Positions 54,559-64,000 of a DNA stretch of 64,000 nucleotides are shown here, piece after piece. The notes under the pieces were generated by a model. It was given only the letters and a program-made list of their open reading frames with translations. It did no database searches and had not been told where the DNA came from. Each line of letters starts with the position of its first letter. The stretch's first letter is position 1. The position numbers were made by a program, and so were the translations under genes. Source of the DNA: Novosphingobium sp. (lineage in GTDB: Bacteria; Pseudomonadota; Alphaproteobacteria; Sphingomonadales; Sphingomonadaceae); assembly GCA_024236175.1 (NCBI GenBank), contig JACKKY010000003.1, positions 124,001-188,000 of the forward strand, read 5' to 3'.

Positions 54559-55335
54559 TCAGTCGTACCGCTTGTCGCGCATCTGGTCGGGGTAATAGTC
54601 GGCGGCGTTCTTCTGGCCCTGTCCGTACGTCATGCGCAGCAGTTCGCGCTGGCGGTCGGTCATGCGCTGCCATTGCGCTTCGTCGATATATTGCGCGGGA
54701 TCGGTCTGGAAACGCATCCACGCGTCGAGCCGGTAATGGCCGAAGACGGCGCGGCGGCGTTCCTGGCTGCAGTTCGCTCCGCCGCCGTGCCAGCATTGGC
54801 CGTTGAAGACCATGACGCTGCCGGCCGGTCCGGTCGGCTGGATCCAGTGCGGTATGTCCAGTCCCTCCGGAGGATAGGATTCGGGGTGGCGATGCGATCC
54901 GGGCACGATCCGGGTCGCGCCCTTCTCCACGGTAAAACCGTCGAGCATCCACACCACCTGGAGCATGACCGGCGTGCCGGTGATGCGGCGGTGGACGTGG
55001 GGAATGTCGCTGTGGAACGGCTGGTCGGGATCGCCCGGCCTGATGATCCGCGCGTTCATGCTGCCGAGCACGATTTCCGGCCCGAGCACGCGTTCCACCA
55101 CCGCAAGCGCCTGCGGATTGTCGACCAGCGCCATGAAGCGGTCGTCGAGGGCCGGCGCGCAGGGAACGCTGCGGGCAAAGGCGTTGTCGTAGACATATTC
55201 GATTCCGATCCGCTCGTCGGCCTCGTCGAGGATCCGCACCAGTTCGGCCGCATCGCTTTCGGGAATGACGGAGGGCAGCACCGTGAAGCCGTACAGGTCG
55301 AGTTCGAACACGGCCTGCTCGGTGGTCATGGTCAT
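54559..55335 (-). CDS. phytanoyl-CoA dioxygenase (PhyH) family protein
   Basis: About 258 residues. The Fe(II)-binding residues are His and Asp in FHSDIPHVHRRITGTP, and the distal His is in FNGQCWHGGGANCSQERRRAVFGHYRL, where RR binds 2-oxoglutarate. The N-terminal ELDLYGFTVLPSVIPESDA is the usual PhyH opening. It hydroxylates an unidentified organic acid or lipid. The start at 55335 has AGGGA upstream, and a longer frame is rejected. It lies between recQ and the esterase on the same strand. Confidence 0.85.
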   Translation of the reverse strand: MTMTTEQAVFELDLYGFTVLPSVIPESDAAELVRILDEADERIGIEYVYDNAFARSVPCAPALDDRFMALVDNPQALAVVERVLGPEIVLGSMNARIIRPGDPDQPFHSDIPHVHRRITGTPVMLQVVWMLDGFTVEKGATRIVPGSHRHPESYPPEGLDIPHWIQPTGPAGSVMVFNGQCWHGGGANCSQERRRAVFGHYRLDAWMRFQTDPAQYIDEAQWQRMTDRQRELLRMTYGQGQKNAADYYPDQMRDKRYD

Positions 55336-55428
55336 GGCATCCCTTCCCGCGATTCCCTTTTGTCGCAGACTGCCCGCACTACGGGGGCATTTCAATTGCG
55401 ATCGCTGACCGGCCGCGGTGAGTGCGGG

Positions 55429-57216
55429 TCAATGCTGGCGGATGACGGCGAGGAAGGCGTCTCCATAGGCCTTGAGCTTCCTGTCGCCGACGCCGCCGAC
55501 TTCGCCGAGCGCGGCCAGCGAGGACGGCCGCAACTGCGCCATTTCGCGCAGGGTGGAATCGTGGAAGACGACATAGGGAGGAACGCCCGCCTCTTCCGCC
55601 AGCTCGCGCCGCAGCGCCCGCAGCGCGTCGAACAGCGGATCGCCGACCGGATTGACCCCGCCCGAGCGGTCGCGCTTCTTCCGGCGCTCTTTCTTCGGCG
55701 GCAGGACGATGCCGACGGGCACATCGCCTTTCAGGATGTCTCGGGCGTCGCCGCCCAGCGCCAGCCCGCCATGTTCTGTCGGCACCAGGCTGCCGCGTGC
55801 CTGCAGGGCCCGGGCCAGCGGACGCAACAGCGCCGCCTCCTCGCCCTCGACGATCCCGAAGACGGACAGCCCGTCATGCCCGCGCTGGACCACGCGCTCG
55901 TCCGCCGCGCCGGTCAGCACTTTCTGGAGATGGCCGAAGCCGAAGCTCTGGCCAGTGCGGTAGACGGCGGACAGCAGCTTGCGCGCCGTCTCGGTGGCAT
56001 CGACGACCTTCGGCGGATCGAGGCAATTGTCGCAGTTGCCGCAGTGTTCGGGCGGATCCTCGCCGAAATGGCGCAGCAGGATCGCCCGGCGGCATTGCGG
56101 CGTCTCGACCAGCGTTGCCAGCGCATCGAGCCGCGCCCGCTCGCCGGTGCGGCGGCTTTCCTCCACTTCGCCGAGCCGCTGGCGGGCGCGCACGAAATCC
56201 TCCGCGCCCCACAGCATGAGCGCGAGTGACGGGTCGCCGTCCCGCCCGGCGCGCCCGGTTTCCTGGTAATAGGCCTCGATCGACTTCGGCAGGCCGGCAT
56301 GGGCGACGAAGCGCACGTCGGGCTTGTCGATGCCCATGCCGAACGCGACGGTGGCCACCATCACCATCTCCTCCGAGGCGACGAAGGCGGACTGGTTGGC
56401 GGCGCGGACTTCGGCGGGCAGGCCGGCGTGGTAGGGCAGAACCTGCCGCCCCCCGGCACCGAGCCGGTCGGCGATGCGCTCCACCTGCGCGCGGGTCTGG
56501 GCATAGACGAAGCCGGGCCCCGGCTGCTCGGCAAGCAGTTGCTCCAGCTGGCGCATGGCGTTGTCGCGTGGGCGGATGGCGTAGCGGATGTTGGGCCGGT
56601 CGAAACCGGCGAGGACCAGCCCGTCCTCGGGTATGCCGAGCTGGGACAGGATGTCCTTTCGCGTATGCGCGTCCGCCGTCGCGGTCAGCGCGAGGCGCGG
56701 GACTTCGGGAAAGGCGTCCATCAGCGGGCGCAGCGCGCGGTAGTCGGGACGGAAATCGTGCCCCCATTCCGATACGCAATGCGCCTCGTCGATCGCGAAA
56801 AGGCACACCGGCGCGTTGGACAGGAGCGCGCGGAAATGGCCCTGCGACGCCCGCTCGGGGGCGACATAGAGCAGGTCCAGCTCGCCGGCGCGGAAGCGGT
56901 CGATCGTCAGCTCGCGGTCGGTGTCCACGCTGGTCAGCGCCGCCGCACGGATTCCGTTTGCCGTGGCCGCCCGGAGCTGGTCGTGCATCAGCGCGATCAG
57001 CGGGCTCACCACCACGCAGGTGCCGGGCATGGCGACGGCGGGAAGCTGGTAGGTGAGCGACTTGCCCGCCCCGGTCGGCATCACCGCGAGCGTCGATCCG
57101 CCGGCCAGCACGCGCCGGACGACATCTTCCTGCACCCCGCGAAAGGAGGAGAAGCCGAAAGTGGCGTGAAGAACTTCGCGCAGATCGGGCAGGACGTCGG
57201 TGGAAGATATGGACAC
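55429..57216 (-). CDS. recQ: ATP-dependent DNA helicase RecQ
   Basis: A 595-residue helicase. Walker A is AVMPTGAGKSLTYQLPA, the DEAH box is LFAIDEAHCVSEWGHDFRPDY, motif III is LALTATADAHT, and the Zn site is CRRAILLRHFGEDPPEHCGNCDNCL. An HRDC domain occurs at the C-terminus (RLRRELAEEAGVPPYVVFHDSTLREMAQLRPSSLAALGEVGGVG). It unwinds structured DNA in recombination repair. It is complete and probably the first gene of its group, with PhyH 93 bp downstream. Confidence 0.94.
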   Translation of the reverse strand: MSISSTDVLPDLREVLHATFGFSSFRGVQEDVVRRVLAGGSTLAVMPTGAGKSLTYQLPAVAMPGTCVVVSPLIALMHDQLRAATANGIRAAALTSVDTDRELTIDRFRAGELDLLYVAPERASQGHFRALLSNAPVCLFAIDEAHCVSEWGHDFRPDYRALRPLMDAFPEVPRLALTATADAHTRKDILSQLGIPEDGLVLAGFDRPNIRYAIRPRDNAMRQLEQLLAEQPGPGFVYAQTRAQVERIADRLGAGGRQVLPYHAGLPAEVRAANQSAFVASEEMVMVATVAFGMGIDKPDVRFVAHAGLPKSIEAYYQETGRAGRDGDPSLALMLWGAEDFVRARQRLGEVEESRRTGERARLDALATLVETPQCRRAILLRHFGEDPPEHCGNCDNCLDPPKVVDATETARKLLSAVYRTGQSFGFGHLQKVLTGAADERVVQRGHDGLSVFGIVEGEEAALLRPLARALQARGSLVPTEHGGLALGGDARDILKGDVPVGIVLPPKKERRKKRDRSGGVNPVGDPLFDALRALRRELAEEAGVPPYVVFHDSTLREMAQLRPSSLAALGEVGGVGDRKLKAYGDAFLAVIRQH

Positions 57217-57411
57217 GATGGGCGATGCTTGGGGAACGAGTCGGATCGATCAGTTGACTGTGGTTGAACAGGGCGCGTGGGAACACTTGCGGGAGACACC
57301 AGCATGGCAGATCGTCGGCCGCGAGGAAACCGCGCGAAGGCGGCTGTCCACGCGACGTTGCAATCGGTTGTGCAGCGGCGCATGAACCGGGGCTCCAACT
57401 AGGAGGATGCG

Positions 57412-57894
57412 ATGAAGAAGTTCGTGAATCACATCGATCATGTCGTCTGGCTGTCGCGGCTGGAGAATGCCGAGAAGAATGTCGCAGACCTCGAGGCGAT
57501 CACCGGCGGCAACCTCGTTCGCTATGAGCGCGACGACATGAAGACGGTCCTCTTCATCGACTGGGACGCCGGGCTCGAGGTGGTCGCGCCGATGCCCGAG
57601 GTGATCGACTTCAACCGGGGCCTGCACGAGCGGCTGGAAAGCCACGGCGAGGGCCTGCTTGCCGCCGTGTTCGGCGTCGAGGACCTCGAGAAGCACAAGG
57701 AAAAGCTGGAAGCGAAGGGCATGTTCGTCGGCCCGCTGATGGAAGACAAGCCCGATGCGCCGTGGATCGAGCGGATCATCCTGAGGGAACGTTTCGCGCC
57801 GGAAGTGGCCGGCAGCTGGATGGTTCTCAGCCAGATCGACTACCAGGACGACGTCATCAAGTTTGTCGACGTCAAGGAAACGGTCACCGGCTGA
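57412..57894 (+). CDS. VOC-family protein (glyoxalase-like)
   Basis: A 160-residue protein with the VOC pattern: FVNHIDHVVWLSRLENAEKNVADLEAITGGN at the start with the conserved His, then LFIDWDAGLEVVAPM with the metal-site Glu, and a second repeat ending in WMVLSQIDYQDD. The function and substrate are unknown. The start ATG is preceded by AGGAGG (57402-57407). The 195 bp to the recQ start hold no other recognisable feature. Confidence 0.72.
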   Translation: MKKFVNHIDHVVWLSRLENAEKNVADLEAITGGNLVRYERDDMKTVLFIDWDAGLEVVAPMPEVIDFNRGLHERLESHGEGLLAAVFGVEDLEKHKEKLEAKGMFVGPLMEDKPDAPWIERIILRERFAPEVAGSWMVLSQIDYQDDVIKFVDVKETVTG

Positions 57895-57981
57895 GCCGGG
57901 CAGGTCCGCTGGGGCGAGTTGGGGCCGCCAGCGGTGCCCGGTCTCGGCCTGCAGGGCGATTGCATCCCTCCGTCGGCAAAT

Positions 57982-57995
57982 TTGATCCAGATCAA
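57982..57995. promoter_or_regulatory. FNR/FixK-type box
   Basis: TTGAT-CCAG-ATCAA is an exact match to the FNR/Anr consensus TTGAT-N4-ATCAA. Its centre is at 57988.5, and a class II promoter would then start near 58030, about 14 bases before the ATG at 58044. A TACC-like -10 position (about 58017) is present. This predicts induction of the 56-aa gene under low oxygen. Confidence 0.72.
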
Positions 57996-58043
57996 TTGCA
58001 GCGTTGCCCGCGGGCCTACCGCTGGTCCGATGGAGGCCCGCGA

Positions 58044-58214
58044 ATGATACCGACCCGCTATGACTACTATCGTGCCTGTGCGCGCGAACATCGTGTTCTT
58101 GCGCAGCGCGCTGCCAACGAGGACCAGCGGCTGATGCATGACCGGCTGGTGGGCGCCTACACCCACCTCGCGCGCAAATATGCCTTGCGGCAAAGGGTCA
58201 CCCTGCGGGTCTGA
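58044..58214 (+). CDS. 56-aa basic protein, probably oxygen-regulated
   Basis: A 56-residue protein (MIPTRYDYYRACAREHRVLA..., ending TLRV) with one long basic amphipathic helix and no known domain. ATG at 58044 follows GGAGG at eight bases. A longer open frame upstream is a shadow. A perfect FNR box lies 49 bases upstream, which argues for a real gene. It is not part of any operon, and metH lies convergent 12 bp downstream. I cannot assign a function. Confidence 0.65.
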   Translation: MIPTRYDYYRACAREHRVLAQRAANEDQRLMHDRLVGAYTHLARKYALRQRVTLRV

Positions 58215-58226
58215 ACCGGGCTGGCG

Positions 58227-60839
<2,613 letters not shown>

Positions 60840-60854
60840 TGAAGTTCCGTCGGC

Positions 60855-61901
60855 TCAGGCTGCCATCGTGAAAGGTTCCAGCCCGGCCAGCCGGGTGGCG
60901 TGGTCGAGTGTGGGGACCTTGCGCGGGGCGATACCCTCCACGGCCCTGACGATCGCCGCGATATGGGCCGGGGTCGATCCGCAACACCCGCCGAGCACGT
61001 TGACCTGGCCGGCCTCGGCCCATTCGCGGACCAGGCTCGCCGTCCGTTCCGGCAGTTCGTCATAGGCGCCCAGCTCGTTGGGCAGGCCGGCATTGGGATA
61101 GACCATGATCAGCGTGTCGGCGATTTCGCTCAGCACCTTCACATGGGGCCGCAACTGCTCGGCCCCGAAGGAACAGTTGAGCCCGATGGTGACCGGCCGG
61201 GCGTGGCGCACGGAATGCCAGAAGGCTTCGACCGTATGGCCGGAGAGATTGCGGCCCGACAGGTCGGTCAGCGTCATCGACAGCATGATCGGCACATCGC
61301 GCCCCAGGTCCTGTTCCAGATGCTTGACCGCCATGATCCCGGCCTTGGCGTTGAGCGTGTCGAACACCGTCTCGATCAGGATGAAGTCGGCGCCGCCTTC
61401 GACAAGCGCGGCCGCCTGTTCGCGATAGACGTCGACCAGTTCGTCCCAGCCGATTTCGCGGAAACCCGGGTCGTTGACGTCCGGCGAGAGCGAGAGCGTC
61501 TTGTTGGTCGGGCCGATGGCGCCCGCGACGAAGCGGGGGCGGCCGTCCTTCGCGGCGAATTCGTCGGCCAGTCGCCGCGCGAGCCCCGCGGATTCGAGGT
61601 TGATCTCGCGGACCAGCCCTTCCGCGCCGTAATCGGCCTGGCTGATGCGGTTGGCGGAAAAGGTGTTGGTCTCGGCAATGTCGGCGCCGGCTTCGAAATA
61701 GGCGCGGTGGATCGCTTCGGGCACTTCGGGCTTGGTCAGCGCGAGGATGTCGTTGTTGCCCTTCTGCTCTTTCGACAGGCCCAGATTGCCGGCGTAGTCC
61801 TCTTCGCCGAGCTTCCAGCCCTGGATTTCGGTGCCGAAGGCGCCGTCGGTGATCAGGATGCGCTTTGCCGCTTCCTTGTTGAAGCTTTCGCGGGCGGTCA
61901 T
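60855..61901 (-). CDS. metH: homocysteine S-methyltransferase module of methionine synthase (MetH N-terminal half)
   Basis: A 348-residue homocysteine-binding TIM barrel. The motif ILITDGAFGTEIQGWKLGEEDYAGN is at the N-terminus, the first zinc Cys is in IGLNCSFGAEQLRP, and the last two are in GGCCGSTPAHI. It works together with the next gene (metH, 58227) as a split methionine synthase. ATG at 61901 overlaps the metF stop by four bases, so it is coupled to metF. Confidence 0.93.
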   Translation of the reverse strand: MTARESFNKEAAKRILITDGAFGTEIQGWKLGEEDYAGNLGLSKEQKGNNDILALTKPEVPEAIHRAYFEAGADIAETNTFSANRISQADYGAEGLVREINLESAGLARRLADEFAAKDGRPRFVAGAIGPTNKTLSLSPDVNDPGFREIGWDELVDVYREQAAALVEGGADFILIETVFDTLNAKAGIMAVKHLEQDLGRDVPIMLSMTLTDLSGRNLSGHTVEAFWHSVRHARPVTIGLNCSFGAEQLRPHVKVLSEIADTLIMVYPNAGLPNELGAYDELPERTASLVREWAEAGQVNVLGGCCGSTPAHIAAIVRAVEGIAPRKVPTLDHATRLAGLEPFTMAA

Positions 61902-62830
61902 CTTGCTGTCTCCGTCTTGGGCCGCCGCCCGAGCAGATGGCAGATCGCGTAGGCGAGCTCGGCCCGGTTGAGCGTGTAGAAATGGAAGTCGCGCACGTCG
62001 CCGGCATAAAGCCTGCGGCAGAATTCGGCGGCGATGGTCGCGGCGACGAGCTGGCGCATCGCCGGCCGGTCGTCGAGCCCTTCGAACAGTCCGTCCATCC
62101 ATTCGGGAATATGCGCGCCGCAGGCACCCGCGAACTTGCGCGCCTGGGCGACGTTGGAAACCGGCAGGATGCCGGGGATCACCGGTGTGGTGATTCCGGC
62201 CGCGGCGAGTTCGTCGCGAAAGCGGAAGAAGACCTCGGGGTCGAAGAAGAACTGCGTGATCGCCCGCGATGCGCCGGCATCGAGCTTGCGCTTGAGATTG
62301 TCGATGTCGGCAACCCGGTCTGGGGAATCCGGATGGCATTCGGGATAGGCCGCGACCGAGATCTCGAAAGGTGCGATGTCCTTGAGACCCGCCACCAGTT
62401 CGGCTGCATTGGCGTAGCCTTCCGGATGAGGGTGAACGGCGCGCCGGGAGCGCCGGCATCGCCGCGCAGCGCGACGATATGGCGCACGCCTGCGGCCCAG
62501 TATTGTTCAGCGACTTCGCGGATCTCGTCCTTGGTCGCATCGACGCAGGTCAGGTGCGCGGCGGCGGGCAGGCCGGCTTCGTGGATGATCCGCGCCACGG
62601 TCGCATGAGTGCGTTCGCGCGTCGGAGCCGCCTGCGCCATAGGTGACGGACACGAAGCGCGGGGCCAGCGGGGCGAGTTCCATCACGGCGTTCCAGAGCT
62701 GCTCCTCCATCTTCTCCGTCTTTGGCGGGAAGAATTCGAAGGACACGGAAATGTCGCCCGGCAGCGAGGCGAACAGCGGCGTGTCGTGCGCCGTCAGCGC
62801 TTCGTGCTGGGCGTCGAGGCTCGCGGTCAT
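61898..62830 (-). pseudogene. metF: metF, methylenetetrahydrofolate reductase, broken by two compensating frameshifts
   Basis: The expected 310-residue enzyme can be pieced together: FFPPKTEKMEEQLWNAVMEL and SVTYGAGGS in frame one, TRERTHATVARI through AAHLTCVDATKDEI and VALRGDAG in frame two, and EGYANAAELVAGLKDIAPFEISVAAYPECHPDSP through the FAD-binding VIPGILPVSN in frame one again. One extra base occurs near 62621-62626 and one is missing near 62427-62432. As written, translation stops at about 62507. All conserved residues are otherwise present, so the gene is either freshly inactive or, more likely, carries sequence errors. It supplies methyl-THF to metH. Confidence 0.85.
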
Positions 62831-62865
62831 CTGGTTGCGGCCTTTCCTGCATGTCGCGGCGGAAA

Positions 62866-63851
62866 TCAGGGCTGCGGCCGTGCCGCCTTGCGCGCGCTGT
62901 CCAGATTTTTACGGTCAGCGGGCCGGCCGGGCAGGGCAATCGTCTGGTCGGAAACGAGTCCGATTCGGCAAAGCGCGCGAGCATCTGCTCGTCGGAAAAG
63001 CCAAGCCGCGCGTGGGCGTGGGCGGTGCGCAGTTCCTCGCGGTCGTGGGCGGCGAAATCGACCACGGACGGCGATGCCGCCCCGCCGCCTCGTGACGCGC
63101 GCCGCCTCGGCCAGCACCCGTTTCGGGCTGCTGCTGCGTAGTGCAGCACCTGGTGAAACAGCACCGTATCGAAGCTCTCTCATCGGCGAACGGCAGGGCG
63201 AGGAAATCGCCCTGCACCAGCTCGATCCGGTCGGCTGGAAGGTGCTGCAGGCGGGCGCTGGCGATACGGAGCATTTCCGGGCTCTTGTCGAAGGCGGTGA
63301 CATGCTGTCGGCTGCGCGGCGCGAACAGTTCGGCCATCCGGCCGGTGCCGGTGCCGACATCGAGCAGCGCGCCCAGCGGTCCGTCGCCCAGCGCCTTTCG
63401 CCAGCGCCGCCTCGACCGGTTCGTCAGGCGAATGCAGCGAGCGCAGCGTATCCCATTCCTCGGCATGGCGGGCGAAATAGTCTTCCGCCGTTGCTTCGCG
63501 AGCCGCGCGGATGGCGGCGAGAGGTGGCGACGGTCTTCGGCGCAGCGCGCGGCGAAAGGCGGCGTCGTCGCGCTCTGCGCGTTCGAGCACGCGCGCCGCC
63601 GCGCTCGAGCGGTGGGGCGCGGTTCTCGCCGATGGCGCTGCGCAGGAACACCCAGCTGCCTTCCTTGCGTCGCTCGGCCAGGCCGGCATCGCACAGGATG
63701 CGGACATGGCGCGAGACGCGCGGCTGGCTCTGGCCGAGCGCTGCGCAAGCTCTCCGACGGCCAGTTCCATATGCGCGAGCAGGCGCATCATGCGCAGCCG
63801 CGTCGGGTCCGCCAGGGCCCGAAAGAGGGCTCAATTCGCATCGCCGAGCAT
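62866..63851 (-). pseudogene. ArsR-type regulator fused to SAM-dependent methyltransferase, multiply frameshifted
   Basis: Pieces in all three frames line up as one protein: FRALADPTRLRMMRLLAHMELAVGEL, then SQPRVSRHVRILCDAGLAERRKEGSWVFLR (the winged helix of an ArsR-type repressor), then YFARHAEEWDTLRSLHSPDEPVEAAL, LLDVGTGTGRMAELFAPRS (SAM-binding motif), LVQGDFLALPFADE, TVLFHQVLHYAAAA, and finally LGFSDEQMLARFAESD and LTVKIW. About ten single-base shifts interrupt it, near 63830, 63740, 63600, 63400, 63180, 63130, 63080, 62955, 62925 and 62895. The conserved residues survive, so sequence error is favoured. By context (metF and metH follow) it probably controls methionine genes. Confidence 0.75.
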
Positions 63852-63870
63852 ATAAAGATTTCTTTATATG
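63849..63870. promoter_or_regulatory. palindromic operator at the start of the ArsR-methyltransferase gene
   Basis: CATATAAAGA (63849-63858) and TCTTTATATG (63861-63870) are exact complements around TT. AT-rich 22-bp dyads of this kind are typical sites for ArsR-family repressors. Its position over the presumed start codon (63849-63851, minus strand) and upstream of the metF-metH operon suggests autoregulation. The 130 bp beyond it, to the window end, contain nothing else I recognise. Confidence 0.7.
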
Positions 63871-64000
63871 ATCGCAACCCTGCGGTTTCCTGGGATTCCG
63901 GGGTTTTTTGATATTTGCGTTGGTGAAAGCTGTCGGTTACACAATGCGACGCAGGCAATCCGCGTGCGATGGCGCCTGCGTTAACCAATTCAGGGGATTC

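Noticed and set aside
57200..57385. 61-codon ORF between recQ and the VOC gene
   Set aside because: It has no good ribosome-binding site and unusual composition, and it overlaps the recQ start and its promoter.
62550..63164. A 204-aa open frame beginning with LFHQVLHY
   Set aside because: It is a chimera produced by the frameshift cluster: it begins in the methyltransferase and runs on through metF in the wrong frame.
63788..63988. 66-codon ORF at the right end
   Set aside because: Its C-terminal part is a wrong-frame reading of the ArsR domain and it crosses the palindromic operator.

Overview
The window looks like a chromosomal segment of an alphaproteobacterium of the order Sphingomonadales (Novosphingobium/Erythrobacter-like). 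The reasons are high GC content, a sphingolipid-type acyl carrier protein with the start of a serine palmitoyltransferase-like gene, DivK, GapR, DUF1244 and DUF3572 proteins, a split cobalamin methionine synthase, a PEP-CTERM-like surface protein, a TonB receptor, and dense operons with ATGA/GTGA overlaps. I see no rRNA, tRNA, CRISPR array, insertion sequence or prophage.

Layout. 1-1365 (minus): sphingolipid ACP and a truncated SPT-like gene, a SnoaL-like protein and DivK. 1408-1506: a dyad followed by a REP-like palindrome. 1554-4808 (plus): a translationally coupled operon of DUF3572, HAD, RidA, GDPD and a FemAB-like acyltransferase. 4816-8668: Sel1 protein, DksA, PilZ protein, a peptide-binding lipoprotein, a DUF4112 protein and a small lipoprotein. 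8703-12084 (minus): ArfB, aminotransferase and a PabB-PabC fusion. 12187-16435: a HerA-like ATPase and an M1 aminopeptidase. 16432-19164 (minus): an EF-hand protein with a two-component system. 19371-24092: VOC protein, Xaa-Pro aminopeptidase, oligopeptidase B and a thioesterase. 24093-26969 (minus): a GGDEF protein and alanine dehydrogenase. 27125-29154: a cupin/JmjC-like protein with a CelD-like GNAT. 29151-32831: FtsK, a ThiE-like protein and YggS. 32848-36095: a TauD/TfdA-type dioxygenase and a TonB receptor, each preceded by a strong dyad. 36226-37680: pyruvate kinase. 37751-42403: DUF1244, GapR, YebC and the ruvC-CMD-ruvA-orf115-ruvB operon. 42631-44136: a Ser/Gly/Thr repeat protein with a PEP-CTERM-like tail. 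44209-48509 (minus): rhodanese, aconitase and a DMT exporter. 48664-53555 (plus): L,D-transpeptidase, SDR and two tandem amidohydrolases. 53580-57216 (minus): alpha/beta hydrolase, PhyH and RecQ. 57412-58214: a VOC protein and a 56-aa protein behind a perfect FNR box. 58227-63851 (minus): an ArsR-methyltransferase, metF, metH-N, metH-C methionine operon.

Most genes are housekeeping. The points of most interest are: two REP-like palindromes whose arms co-vary; an AT-richer membrane/zinc-ribbon ORF inserted between ruvA and ruvB; a hairpin that contains the ruvC ribosome-binding site; the FNR box in front of a tiny ORF; the repeat-rich sorted surface protein; and a dense cluster of single-base frameshifts between about 62.4 and 63.85 kb, which breaks metF and the ArsR-methyltransferase gene and most resembles sequence error. 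No single strongly novel multi-gene system stands out. The best candidates for undescribed biology are the small orphan proteins and the regulatory palindromes.
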